DNA of 57,859 nt from contig NZ_QICJ01000016.1 of the NCBI RefSeq assembly GCF_003201105.1, positions 35,307 to 93,165 of the forward strand. Direction: 5' to 3'. The position numbers and the translations under genes were made by a program. The notes beneath the pieces are model-generated. The model was not told where the DNA came from. It ran no database searches and saw only the letters and a list, made by a program, of their open reading frames with translations. This document shows positions 8,691 through 17,012 of this stretch, in pieces; positions within the stretch are counted from its first letter, which is position 1, and each line of letters opens with the position of its first letter. The stretch comes from Dyella sp. AtDHG13. GTDB lineage: Bacteria > Pseudomonadota > Gammaproteobacteria > Xanthomonadales > Rhodanobacteraceae.

Positions 8691-8720
8691 ACTTTTCTTT
8701 TGCTGGCCCAAAAGAAAAGT
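8691..8720. repeat. Perfect 12-bp inverted repeat, ACTTTTCTTTTG type
   Basis: ACTTTTCTTTTG at 8691-8702 pairs exactly with CAAAAGAAAAGT at 8709-8720 across a 6-nt loop. A related copy lies at 9461-9496, so this is a small repeat family. Confidence 0.8.
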
Positions 8721-9076
8721 AACCCAAAGAAAATGGCCTTCAGAGCCAACGCCCGTAGCATTCCGTAGGGATAAGCCCGAACGGTTGAGGTGCGTTGTGG
8801 CTTGGCAACCTTCGCCGCTACACAGCGGGTAGTTCGGGGCGCTTCGCAACGCGCCGTGGCGCAGAGGGCTTAAAGCAGCTCGCGCTACGCTTCCCGACCG
8901 CTATGGCTAGGTAAAGGCGACGCTACGCTTCCCGACCCGTGAGGAGAACTCGCCATCTCGCGGCAAGCCATTCCTGTAGCAGAGCACTCCATTTCCGGAA
9001 AACGACATTCCGACATAACGCCTCGCTCCGGCTCTTAGCAGCCTGTTCAAATCTCGCGTGAGTCCACATTTCGCCT

Positions 9077-9171
9077 CACCGTCATCCCCGCGAAAGCGGG
9101 GATCCAGTGTCTTTGAGCCTTCTCGCAACGCGTAAAGTCGCTGGATCCCCGCTTTCGCGGGGATGACGGTG
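9077..9171. repeat. REP-like inverted pair (GTCATCCCCGC variant)
   Basis: CACCGTCATCCCCGCGAAAG... at 9077-9107 is repeated in reverse complement at 9141-9171, about 31 bp per arm with 33 bp between. Each arm also contains its own small stem (CCCCGC/GCGGGG). The layout matches the composite elements at 29264-29393 and 55661-55795. Confidence 0.85.
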
Positions 9172-9336
9172 AGGGAATGGAGCCGCTTCGGAGATTTTGA
9201 ACAGCCTCCAAGTCAGGCGCTCCGCGCCTGCCACGACGCGAGGTGCCGCGCAGCGGCACGAGCCGTCGGCTCTCGCTCTTGATCTGCCGGGTCCCCGTAT
9301 GAGGCGGCGGGCGGGTGGAGATCAGGCCCCGTAGGG

Positions 9337-9517
9337 GTGCCTGGCATGGATGCCAGGCACTTTTCGTCGGGGCAGGAGCCCCGTCGAAAAGCCCGGAACC
9401 CGCCCGCGTACCTATCGGGCTTTGCCCGATAGGCGCCTCATCCGGGGGGCCCTTCTCTTTGGTTACTTTCTCTTGGGCAAGCAAGAGAAAGTGACCCGCC
9501 CTCCGGCAGGAGGGCGG
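9337..9517. repeat. Chain of five consecutive hairpins
   Basis: Stems in order: GTGCCTGGCAT/ATGCCAGGCAC (9337-9360); TTTTCGTCGGGGC with its near complement (9361-9390, one mismatch); CTATCGGGC/GCCCGATAG (around 9411-9432); GGTTACTTTCTCTTG with near-complement CAAGAGAAAGTGACC (9461-9496); and CCGCCCTCC/GGAGGGCGG (9496-9517). Such dense succession suggests a structured RNA or stacked mobile palindromes. Confidence 0.7.
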
Positions 9518-9596
9518 AACGCCCGCCGCGTAGGCAGCCGGGTTGCGAAAGCGCCAAAAAAGAACCGATCACCCTTTGCGCGACAACCCAGCGCAA

Positions 9597-9630
9597 AGTC
9601 ACTGGATTCCTGCCTTCGCAGGAATGACGG
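9597..9630. repeat. Single REP-like arm
   Basis: A GTCACTGGATTCCTGCC... arm ending GGAATGACGG contains the stem ATTCCTGCCTTCGCAGGAAT. It is the same family as the paired elements but has no partner arm nearby. Confidence 0.7.
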
Positions 9631-9674
9631 CTAAAGAATGAAACGGTGAGGCGAGCACCCGCCCCTCACCCCAA

Positions 9675-9697
9675 CCCTCTCCCCAAAGGGGAGAGGG
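9675..9697. repeat. Perfect 10-bp hairpin upstream of the hemB 3' end
   Basis: CCCTCTCCCC (9675-9684) pairs with GGGGAGAGGG (9688-9697) across AAA. It lies 16 bp past the hemB stop on the minus strand. The T run lies on the hemB side of the stem, so it is not a classical intrinsic terminator, though it may stabilise the mRNA 3' end. Confidence 0.6.
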
Positions 9698-9712
9698 AGA
9701 AAAAACCGGGCG

Positions 9713-10861
<1,149 letters not shown>

Positions 10862-10891
10862 TCAGCCCGCCTGTCACCAAGGAGCCCGACC

Positions 10892-12511
10892 ATGAGCACG
10901 TCTGCCGCCCGCCGTCATCACTGGCCGCTCGCCAACGAAGCAAAATACGTGGGACCGCATGAAGGTACGGCGCCCCTGGATGTCACCGTCGTCATGCGTC
11001 ATCGCGGCGGCAAGCATCCCTCGCCCGCGGCGTGGCCGCACCAGCCGCCCTTGCAGCCGGAGGAGTTCGCCACGCAATGGGGCGCGGATCCCGCGGACGC
11101 GGACATCATCCGCAAGTTCGCCAGCGAGCATGGCCTCACCGAAACCGCCTGCGCGCTCAATCGCCGCGTGATGCATCTGCGCGGCACGCCGCAGCAGTTG
11201 CAGCAGGCGTTCGGCGTGCAGTTCGGTCGCTACCAGATGCCCGATGGCGGCGCGGAGATGATCGGCTGCCATCTTCCGCCGTCCTTGCCGGGAACGATCT
11301 CCTCGTCCGTCATCGCCGTGCTCGGCCTCGACCAGCGCCCGATCGCACGGCCGCATTTTCGCCGGCCCGCCGCCAAACCCGCCACGACATACACGCCGCT
11401 GCAGCTGGGCTCGCTGTACCAGTTTCCCGCGAGCGTGGACGGCAGCGGACAGACCGTGGCGGTGATCGAACTCGGCGGCGGTTTCACGCAGAGCGATTTC
11501 ACGAAGTACATGCAATCGCTGGGCGTGAAGGCGCCCACGGTGAGCGTGGTGTCCGTGCAGGGCGGCACCAGCCAGCCCGGCGGCGATGCCGATGGCGAAG
11601 TGATGCTGGACGTGGAAGTGATCGGCGCGCTCGCGCCCGGCGCGAACATCGTGGTGTACTTCGCTCCCAATACCGACCAGGGTTTCTACGAAGCAATTTC
11701 GCAGGCTGCGCACGACACCACGCATCGTCCCTCGGTGATCTCGATCAGCTGGGGCGGTCCCGAGGATGCCTGGTCGGCCTCGACGCTCAGCGCGATGCAG
11801 AGCGCGATGCAGGATGCCGCGGCGCTTGGCGTCACCATCACCGTGGCGTGCGGCGACAGCGGTTTCACCGATGGGGAAAGCGACAACCAGCCGCATGTGG
11901 ACTTCCCTGCATCCAGCCCCTACGTGCTGGCCTGCGGCGGCACATCGCTGGCCGCCAGCGGCACCAGCATCACCAGCGAGACGGTGTGGAACGACCTGTC
12001 CAGCAACGAAGGCGCCACCGGCGGCGGCGTCAGCGCCAGCTTCGCCCTGCCCGCCTGGCAGCAAGCGTCCAACGTGCCCGCGGGCGCCAACGGCTATGCG
12101 GGCCGCGGCGTGCCGGATGTGGCGGGCAACGCCGATCCGAACACGGGTTATCAGGTGCTGGTCGATGGACAGAATCAGGTGATCGGTGGCACCAGCGCCG
12201 TCGCGCCACTGTGGGCCGCGTTGATCGCGCGCTTCAACCAGCAGCTGGGGCAGAACGTGGGCGATCCGCACCAGGCCTTCTACAGCATCGGCACGTCGGC
12301 GTTCCGCGACATCACGCAAGGCAACAACGGCAAGTTCGCCGCCGCGAAAGGCTGGGACGCCTGCACGGGCCTCGGCACGCCGAAAGGCCAGACTTTGCTC
12401 GATGCGCTGTCGCAGCTGAAGACCACCGGCGGCGGCACCACGCCTACCGCACCCGCACCGAAGCCGGGCAAGCCGACCAAGAAGCCCAGCAAGCCCACGA
12501 AGAAGAAGTGA
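10892..12511 (+). CDS. S53 family peptidase (sedolisin/kumamolisin type) with pro-domain
   Basis: 539 residues, preceded by AAGGAG at the right distance. Residues ~1-145 resemble the Pro-kumamolisin activation domain; the catalytic domain follows. Triad and oxyanion residues are visible: Glu236 and Asp240 (DGEVMLDVEV), Asp322 (ACGDSGFTDG) and Ser435 (IGGTSAVAPL). The C-terminal calcium-site region is FRDITQGNNG through GWDACTGLG. These are acid serine-carboxyl endopeptidases, normally secreted as zymogens. No N-terminal signal peptide is visible, and the protein ends in a low-complexity Pro/Lys tail (PKPGKPTKKPSKPTKKK). Export must use another route or the protein stays inside. Confidence 0.93.
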   Translation: MSTSAARRHHWPLANEAKYVGPHEGTAPLDVTVVMRHRGGKHPSPAAWPHQPPLQPEEFATQWGADPADADIIRKFASEHGLTETACALNRRVMHLRGTPQQLQQAFGVQFGRYQMPDGGAEMIGCHLPPSLPGTISSSVIAVLGLDQRPIARPHFRRPAAKPATTYTPLQLGSLYQFPASVDGSGQTVAVIELGGGFTQSDFTKYMQSLGVKAPTVSVVSVQGGTSQPGGDADGEVMLDVEVIGALAPGANIVVYFAPNTDQGFYEAISQAAHDTTHRPSVISISWGGPEDAWSASTLSAMQSAMQDAAALGVTITVACGDSGFTDGESDNQPHVDFPASSPYVLACGGTSLAASGTSITSETVWNDLSSNEGATGGGVSASFALPAWQQASNVPAGANGYAGRGVPDVAGNADPNTGYQVLVDGQNQVIGGTSAVAPLWAALIARFNQQLGQNVGDPHQAFYSIGTSAFRDITQGNNGKFAAAKGWDACTGLGTPKGQTLLDALSQLKTTGGGTTPTAPAPKPGKPTKKPSKPTKKK

Positions 12512-13122
12512 CGACCGTCGGCGGGCGTCCATGCGCCCGCCGTCCCCACGGTTCCTGCGCCACATGCTGCGCAAGGTGGCGACGGGCGCTGCATCACTTC
12601 ACCGTTGAGGTGCGTTTCCAGCATCACACCCGATGATGCCAAGGCACCGCTATACGGACCAGTGACATCCTTCCTGCTGTCTCATCGCGCGCAAGCCATG
12701 CAACATGGCGGCTACTCAACCGCGACAGTCGATGCCGTGGAGCCGGTAGTGCCGATCCACGCCTTAGCTAAGGGAACCTGACAACGGGGAGCACATCGCC
12801 CAAGTGCTGGCCGACGCAGGTTTCCGTGCATTGCGGCGCACCTACGCGGCCAAAGGACGCCTGCCCATGCGGGCTGAAAAGTTCCGCCTGCCACCAGCCG
12901 CGCTCGTGAAAGGCCCCCGACATGCACATTTGGCGCGAAAAACGGGGCTATGATCCGAAGCCCAGCGGCTGCCGGGCCGCGGCGGGGGTGGCTGCCGTGG
13001 GGAGCCTGGCGATCCGCGGAAGCGTTCGTGTCGACCGCATGGCCTTTGGCCGCGCAAGCCTCGCTGCGGGGAGAGACACCACCAAGCGGTCACCGTACTA
13101 TCACCACCGGGGGGAAAGACGC
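12512..13122. other. Non-coding stretch with a possible decayed coding fragment
   Basis: No intact gene is seen. Between about 12770 and 12955 one plus-strand frame reads protein-like (…NGEHIAQVLADAGFRALRR…) but lacks a start and is bounded by stops. I do not recognise the family. The last 150 bp presumably carry the promoter for the small-protein/GGDEF unit; a TATGAT at 12949-12954 could be a -10, without a well-placed -35. Confidence 0.4.
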
Positions 13123-13445
13123 ATGTCGAACATCATCGGGTTTCTGGAAAAACTGGGCGCCTCGCGCATCTGCGCGAGGCGGGCCGGGATGAACTGAGCC
13201 TTGCCCTGGCGGACGCCCAGGTGGAGGCCAGGGCCAGCGAGGCGATCCTGGCCAGGAATGTCGAGGAGCTGTACGCGCTGCTGGGCATCGCGCCGCAGTT
13301 CTGCGTGCAGACCGTGCCACGCAAGGAGGGCGAGGAAGAGGAAGAGGAAGAACCGGAAGAGGAAGGCGACGGCGCGGAACCGCAGGCGCCGGGCAAGCCA
13401 GCCAAGCCTTCCTCCGTCGCGCCCCGCGTCCTCGCACCGGCCTGA
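13123..13445 (+). pseudogene. Small acidic-tail protein, frameshifted after ~10 codons
   Basis: ATG 13123 follows GGGGGGAAAGACGC and encodes MSNIIGFLEKLG, then hits a stop at 13195. In the -1 frame the sequence continues LAHLREAGRDELSLALADAQ with the same helical character. It reaches a Cys (PQFCVQTVPRKE), a seven-Glu run and a Pro-rich tail, ending TGA 13443-13445, two bases before the GGDEF gene. Re-reading one base at the A run 13148-13152 restores one ~107-residue protein. From memory, short Xanthomonadaceae proteins begin MSNIIxFLE and end in acidic tails, which supports one broken gene, not two. The alternative is a short protein from GTG 13221. Confidence 0.6.
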
Positions 13446-13447
13446 CC

Positions 13448-15304
13448 ATGTTCCGCCCCGGCGCCCGTGGCCGGCTCATGCTCCTGGCAGCCTGTCTGCT
13501 GCTGGGATCGCATACGGGCGCCGCGCGCGCGGATGCGCCAGCGCCCACGGAAGACCCGGCCGTGACGCTGGACCACGCCGACCGCATCAAGACGTCCGAC
13601 CACGATTTGTTCCTCAAGCTGCTCGGCCAGCTCGACGAGCGCAAGGGCGGGCTGTCGTCGGCCGAGCAATGGCGGCTCCGCTACCTGGATGCCTGGCAGG
13701 TGGCCTTTGAAGGCCGCTACGACCAGGCACGGACGCAGCTCACCGAGATCGTCAATCTCTCCGGCGACCCGACGCTGCAGACGCGCGCCACGGCCACGCT
13801 GGTCAATATTCTCGGCATCGGCCGGCATTACGAGGACGCCTTCACTCGCCTCAGCATGCTGATCGACCAACTGCCGGCCGTGAAGGATCCGGAGGCCCGC
13901 TACCAGGCCCTGGGCGAGGCGGCGCAGTTCCTGGCGCAGGCCGGCCAGTTCGAGCTGGCCTCGGGCTATGCGCAGCAGATCCTGGACGACGCCGCGCTGG
14001 CGGGACACGCCTGCCAGGGCCAGTACTTCAAGGTGAACGCGCTTTACCGCAGCGGCAGGATCAAGGGCACCGATCCGGAGCTCGACCGCGCCATCGATGC
14101 CTGCCACGACCAGCACCAGGAACTGTTCGCCAATGCGCTGCGCGGCGAGCGCGCGGACTACGCCATCAAGCAAGGCCACGCCGACGACGCCGTCACGCTG
14201 CTGCTGGCGCACTACGACGAGGTGAAGTCGTACCGCTATCCCGCGCTGCTGGCGGATTTCGACACCCTGCTCGCCCAGGCGTACTGGGAACAGGGCGACG
14301 TGTCGCAGGCGCGCAAGTACGCCAACGCCACGCTCGCCGACGCGGTGCCCAACACCTACGCCGAAACGCTCAGCAAGGCGTACCAGGTGCTCTACAACGT
14401 GGAAAGCCGGCTGGGCAACCTGCCGGCCGCGCTGGAATACCACGAGAAGTACATGGAAGCGGACAAGGGCTACCTCAACGACGTGTCGGCCCGCGCCATT
14501 GCCTATCAGACGGTCAAGCAGCAATTGCTGGCCAACAAGATGCAGGTCGACGCGCTCAACAAGCAGAACCAGATCCTGCAGCTGCAGCGCAAGCTGGACC
14601 GCAAGGACATGGAGACGAGCCGGCTGTACATCGCCCTGCTGCTCACCATCGTCGCCTCCATTGCGTTCTGGCTATGGCGCACCAAGCGCTCGCAGCTGCG
14701 CTTCAAGCGGCTGGCCACGCGCGACAGCCTGACCGGCGTGCACAGCCGGCAGCATTTCGTCGACGAGGCCGACCTTGCCCTACACGTGGCCGCCAAGTCC
14801 AACCGCGATGCATGCCTGGTGCTGCTGGACCTGGACCGCTTCAAGGAAGTGAACGACGCGCACGGTCACGTCATCGGCGATCTGGTGCTCACGCGCGCCG
14901 TCGCGGCCTGCCAGCACCACCTGCGCCGCCACGACCTCTTCGGTCGCCTGGGCGGCGAGGAGTTCGCCATCTACATGCCTGGCTGCAGCGCATCGCAGGC
15001 CTGCGAACGCGCCGAACGCGTGCGCCAGGCCATCTCCGCCACGCCGCTGTGGGGCGAAACGCGGCACGTGATCATCACCGCCAGTTTCGGCGTCGCCTCC
15101 ACCGACCGCAGCGGCCATGAACTGCGCCAGCTGATGATCGACGCGGAGAGCGCGCTGTTCGAGGCCAAGCGCAGCGGCCGCAATCGGGTGGTCTACGGGC
15201 AGCTCAGCGATTTCGCTGCGGCGAAGCAACCGGCCGATGCGGCCGATGCATCCACCGAGGCCGGCGACGCGGCGGGCCGCGCCTACGGCGGCCACCGCTC
15301 TTAA
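13448..15304 (+). CDS. TPR-repeat diguanylate cyclase (GGDEF domain), membrane-anchored
   Basis: 618 residues. An N-terminal signal (RLMLLAACLLLGSHTGAARA) is followed by ~350 residues of periplasmic helical/TPR-like repeats (tetratrico pattern EARYQALGEAAQFLAQAGQF), a coiled coil and one membrane helix near 393-411 (LYIALLLTIVASIAFWLW). The C-terminal cytosolic GGDEF domain has the active signature GGEEF (502-506) and substrate motif LLDLDRFKEVNDAHGH. The allosteric I-site Arg493-x-x-Asp496 sits exactly five residues before GGEEF. It should therefore make c-di-GMP with product inhibition and sense a periplasmic signal. It starts 2 nt after the small acidic-tail protein, so translation is coupled. 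Its stop overlaps the convergent next gene in TTAA. Confidence 0.92.
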   Translation: MFRPGARGRLMLLAACLLLGSHTGAARADAPAPTEDPAVTLDHADRIKTSDHDLFLKLLGQLDERKGGLSSAEQWRLRYLDAWQVAFEGRYDQARTQLTEIVNLSGDPTLQTRATATLVNILGIGRHYEDAFTRLSMLIDQLPAVKDPEARYQALGEAAQFLAQAGQFELASGYAQQILDDAALAGHACQGQYFKVNALYRSGRIKGTDPELDRAIDACHDQHQELFANALRGERADYAIKQGHADDAVTLLLAHYDEVKSYRYPALLADFDTLLAQAYWEQGDVSQARKYANATLADAVPNTYAETLSKAYQVLYNVESRLGNLPAALEYHEKYMEADKGYLNDVSARAIAYQTVKQQLLANKMQVDALNKQNQILQLQRKLDRKDMETSRLYIALLLTIVASIAFWLWRTKRSQLRFKRLATRDSLTGVHSRQHFVDEADLALHVAAKSNRDACLVLLDLDRFKEVNDAHGHVIGDLVLTRAVAACQHHLRRHDLFGRLGGEEFAIYMPGCSASQACERAERVRQAISATPLWGETRHVIITASFGVASTDRSGHELRQLMIDAESALFEAKRSGRNRVVYGQLSDFAAAKQPADAADASTEAGDAAGRAYGGHRS

Positions 15305-16905
15305 TCGCTGGACGGATCGCCCCAGCGATCGATCGCCTTGGGCCGCTTGATCACTGCCTGCGCCGGCACCAGCGCCGTCCAGCCGTTGGCCAGCTTCGCG
15401 CTGGAAATCGCTTCTTCCGGCGCCCTGCCGTGGCCGGAATAAGCCAGCACCACGCCGTCCGGATGCTGTGCGCACCAGGCCACCGGATCGGCATTCTCGG
15501 GCAGCGGCGCGGGCAGGTGCGCGAGGAAAGTGAGCAGGCCCGGCTCATTGGTCGTGCGAACGATAGGCACGCCCTTGCCGCGCAACTCGACCACATGCGC
15601 CGCCAGCGGACGGACGTCCAGCGCGGAGAGCACCTGCAGGCGCACCAAAGGCAAGATCGCCAACGCGAGGAACAGGCTCACCTGCGCGGCAAGCACAGCG
15701 GTGTCGGTGCCGCGACTTCGCCACAACCGCAGCATGGCCATGACCAGCAGCGCCGCCGACAGGACGTACATTCCGATCGCCTCGCCACGCGTCAGCGACT
15801 CGCCGCCCAGCGGCGCCGGCCGCAGCACCGCCCACACGAACACCGCGACCACCACGGCAACCAGCAGCCACAACCGCTTCAACGCCAGCAGCGTGGCGTC
15901 GTGGCGCAGCCATGCGGCCAGCAGGATCACCGCGCCGGGCATCACCGGCAGCAGGTAGTGCAATTGCTTGCCGCTGACCACGCAGAACGCCACCAGCGCG
16001 GGCAAGCTCGCGCTGATGCCGAAGCGCACCGCCTGCGACTCGCGCCATGCGCGCGCCACCGCGCGCACGCGCCGCCACCGCAGCAGCAGCGGCCACGGCA
16101 GCAGCAGCACGGGAACCCACGGCAGATACCACCAGAACGGCCGGTTGTGCGCGAAGCTCTGCACCACGCGCCCGGCGGTCTGATGCAGCAGCAACTCCTG
16201 CGCATCGGCGGGATTGAGGTGATGCACGGCCGCCCACGCCCAGGCCAGCGCGGGCAGACCGCCCAGCACGGCCACCAACACCATCGCCAGCACGCTGCGC
16301 CAGGACACGCGCGGCCGGCGTTCCGACCACCACGGCGACAGCAGGATGGGGCCGGCCAGATGCAGCAGCATCACCGGCCCTTTCGCCAGCACGCCGAGCG
16401 CGCTGGCCGCGAACAGCAGCAGCAATGCCTTGCGGTCGCCGTCCCGCACATGCCGGACGATCGCGACGAAACCCAGCAGCACGCACAGGCACAGCAGCAC
16501 GTCGAACATCACCACGCCGGTGTACAGCACGAAGAACATCAGCCCCAGCATCAACCAGCCGGCAAGGCCAGCACCGCCGGGCGCAAGCTGCCGCTCCACG
16601 CGACCGCACAGCGCCACGCAGCCCACGCCGCAAAGCACCAGCAGCGCGCGCGCGGACCACAGCGTGGTCCCCAACGCGCTCCATACCAGGTTCACCAGCC
16701 AGAACAGCAGCGGCGGCTTGTCGAAGTACGGCACGCCGTTGAGATGCAGCGTGACCCATTGCCCCGTCTGCCGCATTTCCCACGCAATGCTCAGGTAGCG
16801 CGTCTCGTCGATGGGTACGGGCGGCAACACCGCCAGCAACGGCAGCAGACACAGCAACCAGAGCGCGGGAGGAAGCCGCCGCAAGCCATGAGCAAGGGAA
16901 TCCAT
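15301..16905 (-). CDS. ArnT/PMT-like glycosyltransferase family 39 membrane protein
   Basis: 534 residues. A short cytosolic start, then a first membrane helix (PPALWLLCLLPLLAVLPPVP), followed directly by the periplasmic loop with the acidic pair IDETRYLSIAWEMRQTG and the GVPYFDKPPLLFWLVN motif characteristic of ArnT and other polyprenyl-phosphate-sugar transferases. About 11-12 membrane helices follow, then a ~110-residue soluble tail. The likely role is transfer of a lipid-linked sugar to lipid A, a glycan or protein; donor and acceptor are unknown. There are no arn biosynthesis genes nearby. Tail-to-tail overlap of 4 nt with the GGDEF gene. Confidence 0.85.
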   Translation of the reverse strand: MDSLAHGLRRLPPALWLLCLLPLLAVLPPVPIDETRYLSIAWEMRQTGQWVTLHLNGVPYFDKPPLLFWLVNLVWSALGTTLWSARALLVLCGVGCVALCGRVERQLAPGGAGLAGWLMLGLMFFVLYTGVVMFDVLLCLCVLLGFVAIVRHVRDGDRKALLLLFAASALGVLAKGPVMLLHLAGPILLSPWWSERRPRVSWRSVLAMVLVAVLGGLPALAWAWAAVHHLNPADAQELLLHQTAGRVVQSFAHNRPFWWYLPWVPVLLLPWPLLLRWRRVRAVARAWRESQAVRFGISASLPALVAFCVVSGKQLHYLLPVMPGAVILLAAWLRHDATLLALKRLWLLVAVVVAVFVWAVLRPAPLGGESLTRGEAIGMYVLSAALLVMAMLRLWRSRGTDTAVLAAQVSLFLALAILPLVRLQVLSALDVRPLAAHVVELRGKGVPIVRTTNEPGLLTFLAHLPAPLPENADPVAWCAQHPDGVVLAYSGHGRAPEEAISSAKLANGWTALVPAQAVIKRPKAIDRWGDPSSD

Positions 16906-16960
16906 GACGGCATCTTGCGCATCGTCGCTTACAGTTTTCTTAGGGACTGTTGACGGTTTT

Positions 16961-17006
16961 GCTCTCGCCCGTCATTCCGGCGCAGGCCGGAATGACGGGC
17001 GAGAGC
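16961..17006. repeat. Perfect 21-bp-arm REP-like palindrome
   Basis: The arm 16961-16981 (GCTCTCGCCCGTCATTCCGG C) pairs perfectly with 16986-17006 across the loop GCAG. It lies 7 bp past the RND permease stop. The minus strand continues AAAACC, so there is no U tract; it is a REP-like element that may protect the efflux mRNA from 3' decay. Confidence 0.88.
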
Positions 17007-17012
17007 GAGGCA

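Larger units (their letters stand above)
8447..9712. other. 1.27-kb gene-free region rich in palindromes
   Basis: No frame has convincing coding character. The stretch holds several independent hairpins, annotated separately, plus short blocks such as GGCGGGCG/CGCCCGCCGCG that recur at both ends. It separates the SoxR locus from hemB. It looks like an accumulation site of small palindromic elements or relics, not a degraded gene I can name. Confidence 0.7.

Noticed and set aside
9077-9171. CRISPR-like or terminal-inverted-repeat insertion sequence
   Set aside because: There are only two inverted arms, no direct repeat-spacer array, no transposase and no target duplication seen.
12712-12927. 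A 71-codon minus-strand open frame
   Set aside because: No ribosome-binding site, no recognisable motif and biased composition. It is probably chance.
15301-16905. ArnT polymyxin-resistance enzyme
   Set aside because: Fold and first-loop motif fit, but the gene lacks arnBCADEF neighbours, so the specific function cannot be claimed.
16961-17006. Intrinsic terminator of the RND operon
   Set aside because: The hairpin is perfect, but the minus strand after it reads AAAACC, without a U tract. It belongs to the REP-like family instead.
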